From NCBI GenBank assembly GCA_022424955.1, contig JAKMGK010000109.1:1-37165 (forward strand): DNA of 37,165 bases, in the 5' to 3' direction. The stretch comes from Flavobacteriaceae bacterium (GTDB taxonomy: Bacteria; Bacteroidota; Bacteroidia; Flavobacteriales; Flavobacteriaceae). Below are positions 26,802 to 36,722 of the stretch, in pieces. The notes beneath the pieces are model-generated. The model worked only from the letters and a program-made list of their open reading frames with translations. It did no database searches and was not told where the DNA came from. The stretch's first letter is position 1. Every line of letters starts with the position of its first letter. A program made the position numbers and the translations under genes.

Positions 26802-27353
26802 CTATTTTCGAGTCGGTTCCCATTTAATTTCTGCTACTCCAAGGTCTTGCGCAAATTTTCGAGCAAGGGTAAAAAAGTAATCTGAGAGTCGATTGATGTA
26901 AAATATTATTTCAGAATCGACTTCAGTAACCTCCTTTAATTCAGTTATATATCGCTCTGCTCTTCTACAAACACAGCGAGCTAAGTGAGTGTTTGAAACT
27001 TGTGGATGCCCCCCTGGAATAACAAAATTTTTCAACGGAGGTAGTTCATCGGTAATTCGATCAATACTTTTTTCGAGGGCTTCGACGTTATTTTCGTCAA
27101 TTTTTGGGATAGGAAGCTCTCCTGTGTCATTTGCTAATTGGGCTCCTATGGTCATTAAATCGTTTTGAATCACGATTAATTCTTGTCTTGCTTCGTGATC
27201 GGCTTGATCTCTTATTGCACCAATCCAGCTGTTGAGTTCGTCAATTGTTCCATAACTCTTTATGCGCAAGTCATGCTTTGGTACTCTCTTTCCTGAAAAT
27301 AAACTCGTTGTACCATCATCACCCGTCCTGGTGTAAACTTTCATCTCTAGCAT
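26802..27353 (-). CDS. PduO-type ATP:cob(I)alamin adenosyltransferase
   Basis: VYTRTGDDGTTSLFSGKRVPK; FVIPGGHPQVSNTHLARCVCRRAER; YINRLSDYFFTLAR. Confidence 0.95.
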   Translation of the reverse strand: MLEMKVYTRTGDDGTTSLFSGKRVPKHDLRIKSYGTIDELNSWIGAIRDQADHEARQELIVIQNDLMTIGAQLANDTGELPIPKIDENNVEALEKSIDRITDELPPLKNFVIPGGHPQVSNTHLARCVCRRAERYITELKEVTEVDSEIIFYINRLSDYFFTLARKFAQDLGVAEIKWEPTRK

Positions 27354-27492
27354 TTAATTTTTCTTTTTTTCGCACTTCATATCTCTTTCTAAATCCCAAC
27401 TTATTTTTCCTTTTAGGAGGAGAGAATAACATTTTTTTAATGAGGAAGTACCCCACTAAAAGTCCTAAAATCAAAACAATGGACTGTTTCAT
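27319..27492 (-). CDS. Small membrane protein with basic tail (57 aa)
   Basis: My translation: MKQSIVLILGLLVGYFLIKKMLFSPPKRKNKLGFRKRYEVRKKEKLNARDESLHQDG*. One TM helix; C-terminus overlaps the ATR start out of frame. Below track cut-off. Confidence 0.6.
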   Translation of the reverse strand: MKQSIVLILGLLVGYFLIKKMLFSPPKRKNKLGFRKRYEVRKKEKLNARDESLHQDG

Positions 27493-27538
27493 TTCTGTAA
27501 AATTACAGTAATTTGTTCAAGGGTAAGCTTAAAATATC

Positions 27539-29146
27539 TTAAAAAACAGCTTTTTCTTTTAAGCGACCACTTAAAGCGATAAAAAAGAATAAGCCAAATA
27601 GAAATATTGCCCAGCGAGCGAGATAGTCTCCATAAATGCTGTAGAAAGTTAATTGGCTATTAAGCGGAATAACGCTGGTCAATGCGCCTTGTCCCTCATA
27701 AGCTAATGTTTGTTGAATTTCACCTTTAGTGTTAATGAAGCCAGAAATCCCTGTATTAGCAGAACGTGCGATGGCCCTTCTGTTTTCAATTGCTCTAAGT
27801 CTTGCATAGCTAAAGAGCTGTTGGTGCCCTTGAGTTTTTCCCCACCATGCATCATTCGTTAGGATACTGAGAAATTGTGCGCCATTGCGAACATATTCTG
27901 TTACAAAAGTGCCATAAATGGACTCATAACAAACGATAGGTGCGGTTTTTATCCCCTTTTTATTGACGAAAACTGTTCTACTTTTTTGTATACCTCTTGT
28001 GGCAATTGTTCCGCCAAAGTCAAGTAAAAACTCTCCGATAATGGGTTCTAAATATTTTTTGTACGGCATGTATTCGACCCCAACCACAAGTTTTGATTTG
28101 TGATAGTAATTATCTGTCAAGTCGTTTTGAAAATGAAAGACACTATTATAAACGTCATACCAAGCGTTGTTTTTTAGTTGATTTGCCGTTTCAGTTGGAG
28201 ATTTTTTTGAGACTGGGTAGAGCCGAAAGCTTTGTGCTCCAGTAACAAGCGATAAGTTGGGATATTGTGTGGTGAAATCTTTAATCTCTTGATAAAAAGT
28301 ACTCAAATGATATTTAGATAGATTTAAGCCAAATCCCTCATCAAAATAGCCTTCTGGCGTGAGTAAAAAATCCACCTTGTCATTGAGTGTCTCTACAGTA
28401 ATATCTTTGGCAAGCTGAAATAATTGAGGGTTAGTTAAACGATATTTTTCTTGATAGGGGTCAAGATTAGGTTGAAGTACAATGACTTTAGCTGTCTTTT
28501 CACTTTCTGTTGTGCGAAGATAAATTACCATTGAGATTAAAATGGGAATGGCAATCCATAAAAGTTGCGGAATATAATTTTTTACAACCCTTTTAATTGA
28601 TTGCCCTTCATAGTAGCTACGCAAATACTTCAACCCGACAAAATTGACTAAAAGTACCCAGAGGGTCCCACCAAATGCTCCCGTGTATTCATACCATTGA
28701 ATCCAATAAATGCTTTCTGAAAAAACATTCCCCAGATTGAGCCATGGCCAAGAGAAATCCCAATTAAGGTGGAATTTTTCAAATGCCATCCAGAAGGATA
28801 TCATAAAAAGGTAGCTTGTTTTTTTAGGGAGTCTGGTTAAAGACCAGCGATATATTGTGAGTATAATGGCATAAAAACTACTATTACATAGAATGGCAAA
28901 AGCTGCTCCAAATCCTGTGGAGTTATAGATCCACCAAGTTGTGATAAGGTTCCAAATGAAAAAGGCGAAATAACCATATCCAAAAACTCGCCATCCTTTT
29001 CTTTTATACTCGTCTTTTTGGATTAATTCGACTAGAAAAAGCAAAGGCGTTATACCGAAGAAGGCTAAAAATGAAAAGCCATAGGTAGGCCAAGTCATGG
29101 CAAGGAGTAGCCCACTACACAAGGATAAGACAAATTCTTTTTTCAT
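27539..29146 (-). CDS. lnt: Apolipoprotein N-acyltransferase
   Basis: Multi-TM N-terminus plus nitrilase domain; LLTPEGYFDEG (Glu), HKSKLVVGVEYMPY (Lys), PIVCYESIYG (Cys). Start placed at ATG 29146. Confidence 0.93.
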   Translation of the reverse strand: MKKEFVLSLCSGLLLAMTWPTYGFSFLAFFGITPLLFLVELIQKDEYKRKGWRVFGYGYFAFFIWNLITTWWIYNSTGFGAAFAILCNSSFYAIILTIYRWSLTRLPKKTSYLFMISFWMAFEKFHLNWDFSWPWLNLGNVFSESIYWIQWYEYTGAFGGTLWVLLVNFVGLKYLRSYYEGQSIKRVVKNYIPQLLWIAIPILISMVIYLRTTESEKTAKVIVLQPNLDPYQEKYRLTNPQLFQLAKDITVETLNDKVDFLLTPEGYFDEGFGLNLSKYHLSTFYQEIKDFTTQYPNLSLVTGAQSFRLYPVSKKSPTETANQLKNNAWYDVYNSVFHFQNDLTDNYYHKSKLVVGVEYMPYKKYLEPIIGEFLLDFGGTIATRGIQKSRTVFVNKKGIKTAPIVCYESIYGTFVTEYVRNGAQFLSILTNDAWWGKTQGHQQLFSYARLRAIENRRAIARSANTGISGFINTKGEIQQTLAYEGQGALTSVIPLNSQLTFYSIYGDYLARWAIFLFGLFFFIALSGRLKEKAVF

Positions 29147-29250
29147 ACAGTAACTTATTTCAAGCGACCACACAAAGAAAGTAAAAAACTAGTTTCTTTA
29201 GGTGTATTCCCCCCGTATAAAAATTGTAAATTGGCGTTAAATATTTTTTT

Positions 29251-29994
29251 ATGATTAAAAAATCCATCCCGCACGTTTTTACTTCCATGAATTTATTGGC
29301 AGGCTGTTTAGCGGTTTATTTTGCTTTTACCCATCAATTTAATGCAGCTTTGTTGTTAGTTTTATTAGGGGTTTTTTTTGATTTTTTCGATGGTTTTTTT
29401 GCACGTATCTTAGGGGTAGAGAGCAAGCTAGGGGTTCAATTAGACTCCATGGCAGATTTGATTACCAGTGGATTTGCTCCTGGTGCATTAATGTATCAAT
29501 TATTTGTGCTTTCTGGCGTTAAGATTATCGATTATCCTATCAATACATCTTCAGACATTTCTATGGTGCTTTCTTTTGCTCCCATGGCTTTATTAGGGTT
29601 TAGTGTAACGCTAGGAGCAGCATTTCGATTAGCACGATTTAATTTATTGGAAGAAACTTATCCCTTTTTTAAAGGTTTGCCTGCACCGGCAAATGCCATT
29701 ATGATTATGGGGCTACCTTTTGTGTTTCAGCATCCCAATCTAGCGATATTTAAAGATTATTTTATGAACCCAGTGAGTCTAATGATTTGTTGTTTTCTTT
29801 CCATCTTTTTGATGAATATCCACTGGAAAATGTTTTCTCTCAAAGCAAATGAAGGAATGCGCTCTTTTTTGTTTCCTGTATTGTTAATTATAGGTGCTAC
29901 AGCACTGTTTTTACTTTATGGTTTAGTAGCCATATCTGGGGCAATTATTCTTTATGTAGTATTGAGTTCGATCAAATATATTTTTAAAATTTGA
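29251..29994 (+). CDS. pssA: CDP-alcohol phosphatidyltransferase, probable phosphatidylserine synthase
   Basis: GVFFDFFDGFFARILGVESKLGVQLDSMADLITSGFAP: DGxxAR...GxxxDSxxD family motif. Confidence 0.93.
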   Translation: MIKKSIPHVFTSMNLLAGCLAVYFAFTHQFNAALLLVLLGVFFDFFDGFFARILGVESKLGVQLDSMADLITSGFAPGALMYQLFVLSGVKIIDYPINTSSDISMVLSFAPMALLGFSVTLGAAFRLARFNLLEETYPFFKGLPAPANAIMIMGLPFVFQHPNLAIFKDYFMNPVSLMICCFLSIFLMNIHWKMFSLKANEGMRSFLFPVLLIIGATALFLLYGLVAISGAIILYVVLSSIKYIFKI

Positions 29995-30724
29995 TCTTCT
30001 TTTTACGCAATTCGAAGTTTTGTCCTAGGTAAACTTTTCGCACCATTTCATCTTGTGCTAATTCTTCTGGTGATCCAGCTTTTAGAATCTTCCCTTCAAA
30101 CATCAAATAAGTTTTATCTGTGATGGCCAAGGTTTCTTGTACGTTGTGATCTGTGATTAAAATCCCAATATTTTTGTTTTTTAGGTGTGCTACAATACGT
30201 TGAATGTCCTCTACCGCAACAGGATCTACTCCGGCAAATGGTTCATCGAGTAGAACAAATTTGGGATCTGTAGCTAATGCACGTGCAATTTCTGTTCGCC
30301 TGCGTTCACCTCCAGAAAGTAGATCTCCTCTATTTTTTCTAATGTGATTTAACCCAAATTCTTCTAAAAGATCTTCCATCTTTTGAATTTGTTCTTCCTT
30401 ACTAAGTGAGGTGAGTTGTAAAACACTAAGAATATTATCTTCTACACTAAGCTTTCTAAAAACCGAAGCTTCTTGTGCGAGATATCCAATCCCATTCTGT
30501 GCCCTTTGATACATAGGATAAGAAGTGATTTCTGTTTCATCGAGATAGATATTTCCGCCGTTAGGCTTAACAAGTCCAACAATCATATAGAATGAAGTTG
30601 TTTTTCCTGCACCGTTAGGTCCTAGAAGTCCAACAATTTCTCCTTGATTTACTTCAAGAGAAATCCCACTGACGACTTTCCTACCACGGTAAGATTTTTC
30701 TATCGATAATGCTTTTAGTTTCAT
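29984..30724 (-). CDS. lptB: LPS export ABC transporter ATP-binding protein
   Basis: GLLGPNGAGKTTSFYMIVGL, GYLAQEASVFRKLSVEDNI, LSGGERRRTEIARAL, LLDEPFAGVDPVAVEDIQ. Confidence 0.96.
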   Translation of the reverse strand: MKLKALSIEKSYRGRKVVSGISLEVNQGEIVGLLGPNGAGKTTSFYMIVGLVKPNGGNIYLDETEITSYPMYQRAQNGIGYLAQEASVFRKLSVEDNILSVLQLTSLSKEEQIQKMEDLLEEFGLNHIRKNRGDLLSGGERRRTEIARALATDPKFVLLDEPFAGVDPVAVEDIQRIVAHLKNKNIGILITDHNVQETLAITDKTYLMFEGKILKAGSPEELAQDEMVRKVYLGQNFELRKKKIKF

Positions 30725-30725
30725 C

Positions 30726-31076
30726 TTAATTATAGTTTTGTTCTAACGCCTCCCAGTATTCAAAAGCTCTTCTTAGATGAGGAATGACTATTGTACCTCC
30801 CACTAAAGTAGCAATTTCAAGACTTTCTATCACGGCAGATTTTGACACCTTATTTTTATAACATTCTTCTAAATGATAGCGTACACAATCGTCACATCTC
30901 AAAACTGCTGAAGCGACCAGTCCCATCAATTCTTTTGTAGGAGTGTCGAGTGTTCCTGCTTGATAAGCGTTTGCATCTAAGTTGAAAATTCTTTTAATTA
31001 TTTTAGAATTTTCATCGATAAGTTTTTCGTTCATTTTTGAACGATAGGCATTGAATTCTTCTACAAGATTACTCAT
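30726..31076 (-). CDS. Carboxymuconolactone decarboxylase/AhpD-like protein
   Basis: ELMGLVASAVLRCDDCVRYHLEECYKNKVSKSAVIESLEIATLVGGTIVIPHLRRA; CxxC...H motif. Confidence 0.92.
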   Translation of the reverse strand: MSNLVEEFNAYRSKMNEKLIDENSKIIKRIFNLDANAYQAGTLDTPTKELMGLVASAVLRCDDCVRYHLEECYKNKVSKSAVIESLEIATLVGGTIVIPHLRRAFEYWEALEQNYN

Positions 31077-31878
31077 TTGCTTTTAGTTGTCTTTTATGTA
31101 CAATTTTTGAAATAATGATGCTTACTTCATATAAGATTAAGATGGGAATAGTCACGATAATTTGACTGGCAATATCTGGAGGGGTGATAATGGCAGATAT
31201 ACTCAATACTATAACGATGGCAAACTTTCTGTTATTTTTCAAAAGGGCAGGAGTGACTAAACCAATTTTGGTGAAAAAATACATCAAAATAGGAAGTTCA
31301 AAAATTAAACCAGAAGACAAAACAGAAGCCCTGAGCAAACTAATATAGCTATCTAAATCAAAATCGTTAAATACTTGGTCACTCACCGTATAGCTTCCTA
31401 AGAAATTGATCGATAAAGGGGTTACAATATAATAACCAAAAAGCACTCCTAAAAAGAAAAGGAAGGAGGCAATGAAGATAAAACCTCTAGCGTTTTTCTT
31501 TTCATGTTGAAGTAATCCCGGTTGTATAAATCGCCAAAACTCTAACAAAATATAAGGAAAAGCAATAATGAATCCCGCTGTAACAGAGGTCCATAAATGG
31601 GCAGAAAACTGTCCAGATACAGCACGGCTTTGAATACGAAAAGGGAGCTCGTCTATACAGAAACTTGTTCCTTGTCCCATCATTTTAGAGATATTACAGA
31701 ATAATTCATAGGTAAAAAAGTCTGCTTTCTTTGGTCCAAAAATAAGGGTGTCAAAAATAAAGTCTTTGGCGATAAATGCCGCAAAACCAAGAATTACAAC
31801 TGCGAGAGAGGCACGAATTAAATGCCACCGCAGCGCTTCTAGGTGTTCTAAAAAAGACATTTCATTTTCAGTGGTCAT
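31069..31878 (-). CDS. tatC: Sec-independent translocase TatC
   Basis: MSFLEHLEALRWHLIRAS, FIIAFPYILLEFWRFIQPGLLQHEKKNA, LPILMYFFTKIGLV, SAIITPPD. Confidence 0.96.
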   Translation of the reverse strand: MTTENEMSFLEHLEALRWHLIRASLAVVILGFAAFIAKDFIFDTLIFGPKKADFFTYELFCNISKMMGQGTSFCIDELPFRIQSRAVSGQFSAHLWTSVTAGFIIAFPYILLEFWRFIQPGLLQHEKKNARGFIFIASFLFFLGVLFGYYIVTPLSINFLGSYTVSDQVFNDFDLDSYISLLRASVLSSGLIFELPILMYFFTKIGLVTPALLKNNRKFAIVIVLSISAIITPPDIASQIIVTIPILILYEVSIIISKIVHKRQLKANE

Positions 31879-32846
31879 TCGCTAATACCTTCTTTAATTA
31901 AATCTAAAATGTGGACAATGCCTTTGTATTGTCTGTCTTTATCCACTACTATAATATGATTAATGGATTTCTCTTCAAAAATACTTAATGCTTTGACAGC
32001 AAGAACTTCTTCTTCAAGTAGAATAGGCGAGGGGCTCATAATATCTTTTGCCACAAGCTTGTGAATATCTCTTTTTTCTTTTAGCATTCGTCGAATGTCT
32101 CCATCAGTCACAATGCCTTTTATTTGTTCGTTTTCTAAGACTACAGTTGTTCCTAACCTTTTAGTCGTTATTTCGTCCAGAACTTGATCGATAGTGGTAT
32201 CTAAGCCAACTTGTGGCTGCAAGTTTTCTGCTGCTATTTGTCCTACGGTTAGGTAGAGTTTTTTTCCTAATGCTCCTCCTGGATGATGCTTTGCAAAATC
32301 GTTGGCATTAAATTTTTTTAGTTTTAAAAGACAAACGGTTAAAGCATCTCCCATGGCTATCTGGGCAGTTGTTGAGGCGGTAGGAGCTAGATTGTTAGGA
32401 CAAGCTTCTTTTTTTACATCTGTAAGTAGGACGAAATCAGATTCTTTTGCTAAATAGCCTTCTTTATTAGCAGTTATGCTAATTAATTTATTACCGCGGT
32501 GTTTTATGTGGGGGACTAAATCTTTTATTTCTGGTGAAGTTCCACTTTTAGAGAGACATAAAACAATATCGTCTGGCTGTACAATGCCAAGATCCCCGTG
32601 AATGGCGTCTGCAGCATGCATAAATACAGCCGGAGTTCCAGTAGAGTTCATCGACGCGACTATCTTCATGGCAATGACAGCACTCTTTCCTATACCAGTA
32701 ACAATTAATCTGCCTTTATTGAGATGAATTAATTCAACGGCAAGAGAGAAATCTTCATTTAGTTGTTCTATGAGTCCTTCTAACGCCTTTGCCTCTATCA
32801 AAAGCGTTGCTTTTGCATCTTCTAAAATTTTATTTTTATCCAACAA
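31875..32846 (-). CDS. kdsD: D-arabinose-5-phosphate isomerase (KpsF/GutQ family) with CBS domains
   Basis: SIS domain (VTGIGKSAVIAMKIVASMNSTGTPAVFMHAADAIHGDLGIV, SKSGTSPEI, APTASTTAQIAMGDAL) plus two CBS motifs. Confidence 0.95.
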   Translation of the reverse strand: MLDKNKILEDAKATLLIEAKALEGLIEQLNEDFSLAVELIHLNKGRLIVTGIGKSAVIAMKIVASMNSTGTPAVFMHAADAIHGDLGIVQPDDIVLCLSKSGTSPEIKDLVPHIKHRGNKLISITANKEGYLAKESDFVLLTDVKKEACPNNLAPTASTTAQIAMGDALTVCLLKLKKFNANDFAKHHPGGALGKKLYLTVGQIAAENLQPQVGLDTTIDQVLDEITTKRLGTTVVLENEQIKGIVTDGDIRRMLKEKRDIHKLVAKDIMSPSPILLEEEVLAVKALSIFEEKSINHIIVVDKDRQYKGIVHILDLIKEGISE

Positions 32847-32902
32847 TTCAAATGAGTTTATGAGGGAAATTATTTTCTAAGTGTTATATTTAGAGTACAA
32901 AC

Positions 32903-32926
32903 TTAAAGCATTTGATTTAAAGCATT
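32903..32926 (+). repeat. Two perfect 10-bp direct repeats TTAAAGCATT upstream of recQ
   Basis: TTAAAGCATT at 32903-32912 and 32917-32926, 14-bp period; second copy ends one base before ATG 32928. Confidence 0.8.
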
Positions 32927-32927
32927 C

Positions 32928-35114
32928 ATGTCTTCAACGCAATTATCAGAAGAATTAAAAATTTTTTTTGGGTTTTCTTCCTTTAAAGGTTTACAAGAAG
33001 AAGTAATTCAAAATGTTTTAGCAAAGGAAAACTCCTTTGTGATTATGCCCACGGGTGGGGGAAAATCTTTGTGTTACCAATTACCCGCTTTGATGCTGGA
33101 AGGAACAGCCATTGTGGTGTCTCCTTTAATCGCTTTGATGAAAAATCAAGTTGATGCGATAAGAGGGATTTCTCAAGAAGAAGGGATTGCCCATGTTTTA
33201 AATTCTTCTCTTACAAAAACCGCTACAGAACAAGTTAAAAAGGATATACGCAACGGAATAACTAAATTGTTATTTGTCGCGCCAGAATCTTTATCAAAAG
33301 AAGAAACCCTTCAGTTTTTAAAAGAATCAAAAATTTCTTTTTTGGCAGTAGACGAGGCTCATTGTATTTCTGAATGGGGCCATGACTTTAGACCAGACTA
33401 CCGCAACCTGCGTTATATGCTTCAGCAGATCGATCAAAATCTACCTGTAATTGCTTTAACAGCTACTGCCACACCAAAGGTGCAAGATGATATTATGAAG
33501 AATTTGCAAATCACAGATGCAAAAATCTTTAAATCGTCTTTTAATCGACCTAATCTTTATTATGAGGTACGATCTAAAACAGCACAAGTAGAAATTGAAA
33601 TCATTAAATTCATTAAAGAGCGAAAAGGGAAATCTGGAATTATTTACTGTTTATCAAGAAAGAAAGTAGAAGAACTGGCTCAAATACTACAGGTTAATGA
33701 TATTGATGCTATGCCTTATCACGCCGGTTTAGACGCCAAGACAAGAGCAAATAATCAAGATGCCTTTTTAAAAGAAGAATGCGATGTTGTAGTAGCTACC
33801 ATTGCATTTGGAATGGGGATCGATAAACCCGATGTTCGCTTTGTTATTCACCATGACATCCCTAAAAGTATAGAAAGTTATTACCAAGAAACTGGAAGAG
33901 CTGGGAGAGATGGGGGAGAAGGTTATTGTTTAGCCTTTTATGCTTATAAAGACATTGAGAAGCTTGAAAAGTTTATGTCTGGTAAACCGGTTGCAGAACA
34001 AGAAATTGGAATGGCCCTTTTGAATGAAATGGTCGCTTATGCAGAGACATCTATTTCGAGAAGGAAATTCATTTTGCATTATTTTGGAGAATCTTTTGAT
34101 TCAGAAAAAGGAGATCCTAACAAGATGGACGACAATGTGCGTTTCCCAAAAACAAAAGTAGAAGCAAAAGAAGAACTACTATTATTACTCAACACAATAG
34201 AACAAACTAGAGAGCAGTTTAAAGCAAAAGAGATTGTTAAAACCCTGGTTGGGCAACAAAATGCCATTATCAATAGCCACCACACGGCACAATTACCCAT
34301 TTTTGGTCAAGGGAAGCACAAGAATGAAGCTTACTGGATGGCCCTTATTCGTCAAGCGAATGTTGCTGGCTATTTAAAGAAAGATATTGAATCCTATGGC
34401 ATTATCACAAGAACTGAGGCTGGTCGTGCTTTTCAAACAGAGGCTTCTTCTTTTTTGATGACAGAAGATCACGCCTATACCGATAAGGCAAAACCCGCGG
34501 TCTCGATTCCCCGTGACACCGTTAACGATATCCCATTGAAAAAGTTATTGTTAAAACTGCGTAAAGACATTGCAGATAAAAACGAGATTCCGCCTTACAC
34601 CGTTTTTCAAGAAAACTCTATTAACGACATGACCCTTAAATATCCTATAACGTTTGAGGAAATGATTAATATACATGGTGTAGGTGAAGGGAAAGCTAAA
34701 AAATATGGGCCACAGTTCATCAATTTAATCAAACAGTATGTTGAAGAGCATAATATTTCTCGACCAGACGATTTAGTGGTAAAAAGTACTGGCGCAAATT
34801 CTGGGTTAAAGCTTTATATGATTCAAAGTGTTGATCGAAAATTACCTTTAGAAGACATCGCCTCTGCGAAAGGGATGAATATGACTGAATGTATTCACGA
34901 GATGGAAACCATTGTTTTTGCAGGAACTAAGCTTAATATTGATTATTGGATAGGCGAAATCTTAGATGAAGATCAGCAAGAAGAATTGCATGAGTATTTT
35001 ATGGAAGCAGAAAACGATACCATAGCAGAAGCCATTGAAGAATTCGAAGGAGACTATGACGAAGAAGAAATTCGACTCTACCGAATTAAATTCATCAATG
35101 AGGTAGCAAATTAA
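32928..35114 (+). CDS. recQ: ATP-dependent DNA helicase RecQ
   Basis: [67 protein letters not shown]-terminal HRDC-like region. Confidence 0.97.
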   Translation: MSSTQLSEELKIFFGFSSFKGLQEEVIQNVLAKENSFVIMPTGGGKSLCYQLPALMLEGTAIVVSPLIALMKNQVDAIRGISQEEGIAHVLNSSLTKTATEQVKKDIRNGITKLLFVAPESLSKEETLQFLKESKISFLAVDEAHCISEWGHDFRPDYRNLRYMLQQIDQNLPVIALTATATPKVQDDIMKNLQITDAKIFKSSFNRPNLYYEVRSKTAQVEIEIIKFIKERKGKSGIIYCLSRKKVEELAQILQVNDIDAMPYHAGLDAKTRANNQDAFLKEECDVVVATIAFGMGIDKPDVRFVIHHDIPKSIESYYQETGRAGRDGGEGYCLAFYAYKDIEKLEKFMSGKPVAEQEIGMALLNEMVAYAETSISRRKFILHYFGESFDSEKGDPNKMDDNVRFPKTKVEAKEELLLLLNTIEQTREQFKAKEIVKTLVGQQNAIINSHHTAQLPIFGQGKHKNEAYWMALIRQANVAGYLKKDIESYGIITRTEAGRAFQTEASSFLMTEDHAYTDKAKPAVSIPRDTVNDIPLKKLLLKLRKDIADKNEIPPYTVFQENSINDMTLKYPITFEEMINIHGVGEGKAKKYGPQFINLIKQYVEEHNISRPDDLVVKSTGANSGLKLYMIQSVDRKLPLEDIASAKGMNMTECIHEMETIVFAGTKLNIDYWIGEILDEDQQEELHEYFMEAENDTIAEAIEEFEGDYDEEEIRLYRIKFINEVAN

Positions 35115-35130
35115 TTCAACCTTATTCCCT

Positions 35131-35138
35131 TATATTTG
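35131..35138 (+). promoter_or_regulatory. Putative -7 element for the PPIase fusion gene
   Basis: TATATTTG (exact TAnnTTTG) 20 bp before ATG 35158; no clear -33 seen. Confidence 0.5.
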
Positions 35139-35157
35139 CCGTCTAAAAACACGCACT

Positions 35158-36090
35158 ATGCAAGACGGACTATATGCTAAATTCTCTACTACTAAGGGAG
35201 AAATTCTTTTAACCCTAAGCTTTGACAAAACGCCAGGAACAGTAGCGAACTTTGTTGGTTTAGCTGAAGGAAGTAAAAAGAACGATGAAAAGGCAGCAGG
35301 AGAGCCTTATTACAACGGACTTAATTTTCACCGAGTAATTCCAGACTTTATGATTCAAGGGGGTTGCCCACAAGGATCGGGTATGGGAGGACCAGGCTAT
35401 CAATTCGACGATGAGTTTCATCCAGAATTGCGCCATGATAAACCTGGCGTGCTTTCTATGGCAAATGCGGGACCTGGAACTAATGGGAGTCAATTTTTTA
35501 TTACCCATACAGCGACACCTTGGTTAGACGACAAACACACGGTATTTGGTCATGTAATCGAAGGACAGAATGTTGTAGATAGTATTGCACAAGGAGATAA
35601 AGTTGATGCGCTAGAAATTATCCGTGTTGGGGCAGCAGCCGAAGCTTTTGATGCTACTGCAGCTTTTGAAACATTTGAAGCAGATAAATTGGCTAAAATT
35701 GAAGCAGCTAAAGCGGCTCAAGCAGAAGCACTTGCTAGCATAACCAAAGGATTCACTCAAACAGATAGTGGTTTATTTTATCGTTTGGATAAAGCTGGAG
35801 AGGGAGTTCAGCCTGCTAAAGGAAATAGCGTAAAAGTTCATTATAAAGGAGAATTACTCGACGGAACTGTTTTTGATTCTTCCTTCAAACGCAATCAACC
35901 CATCGAATTTAGCCTTGGCGTTGGGCAAGTTATCCCTGGTTGGGATGAAGGAATCGCTTTGTTAAACAAAGGAGCAAAAGCCACCTTAATTATCCCATCT
36001 GATTTAGCCTATGGCGCCGCAGGTGCTGGAGGGGTAATTCTTCCTAATGCAACGCTGAAGTTCGAAGTAGAATTAGTCGATTTTAAATAG
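35158..36090 (+). CDS. Dual-domain peptidyl-prolyl isomerase: cyclophilin plus FKBP
   Basis: Cyclophilin domain ([48 protein letters not shown]), Ala/Glu-rich linker, then FKBP ([54 protein letters not shown]). Confidence 0.96.
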   Translation: MQDGLYAKFSTTKGEILLTLSFDKTPGTVANFVGLAEGSKKNDEKAAGEPYYNGLNFHRVIPDFMIQGGCPQGSGMGGPGYQFDDEFHPELRHDKPGVLSMANAGPGTNGSQFFITHTATPWLDDKHTVFGHVIEGQNVVDSIAQGDKVDALEIIRVGAAAEAFDATAAFETFEADKLAKIEAAKAAQAEALASITKGFTQTDSGLFYRLDKAGEGVQPAKGNSVKVHYKGELLDGTVFDSSFKRNQPIEFSLGVGQVIPGWDEGIALLNKGAKATLIIPSDLAYGAAGAGGVILPNATLKFEVELVDFK

Positions 36091-36667
36091 AGAAACCAGC
36101 AGGTTCATTCCCTGTTTTCCATTTTATATTGCACCCCATACTAGGATATTGATTCTCTGGTATGGGGTCTTTTTTTAGCATCGCATCAATTGCATTTTGT
36201 AGATCTTCTCCAGTAATCGGTGTATCATTTCCTGGTCTCGAAGCATCAAATCGACCGTGGTAGACTAAGGCATGCTGCGCATTTAACAGATAGAAATCTG
36301 GAGTGCAAGCTGCATCATAAGCTTTAGCGACGGTTTGCGCTTCGTCATATAAATAAGGAAACGTAAATTTTTTTTCCTGGGCCAACTTACGCATAAGATC
36401 AGGACGATCTGCGGGATAATTTTCGACATCATTGCTTGAGATGGCAATGGTGGCTACTCCCTTGCCTTTATTCTTCTTTGCTAATGCAACAAAAGCGTCT
36501 AATAAATTCACTACATAAGGACAGTGGTTACAAGTAAATACGACTAGAGTACCTTTTCCTCCCTTTAAATTAGACAATGCCCCCAGGCTGTTATCTACAA
36601 CATTGGGTAAAGAAAAGTCTGGAGCAATTGTCCCCAGCGGGAGCATATTTGATTCGACAAGTGCCAT
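36083..36667 (-). CDS. Thioredoxin-like redoxin/AhpC-TSA family protein
   Basis: [28 protein letters not shown] (CxxC), [22 protein letters not shown]. Confidence 0.94.
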   Translation of the reverse strand: MALVESNMLPLGTIAPDFSLPNVVDNSLGALSNLKGGKGTLVVFTCNHCPYVVNLLDAFVALAKKNKGKGVATIAISSNDVENYPADRPDLMRKLAQEKKFTFPYLYDEAQTVAKAYDAACTPDFYLLNAQHALVYHGRFDASRPGNDTPITGEDLQNAIDAMLKKDPIPENQYPSMGCNIKWKTGNEPAGFSI

Positions 36668-36722
36668 ATTTTTTTTTATTCCTTAAAATTATGTAATTTG
36701 AAATTAAATATACATTTGACTT

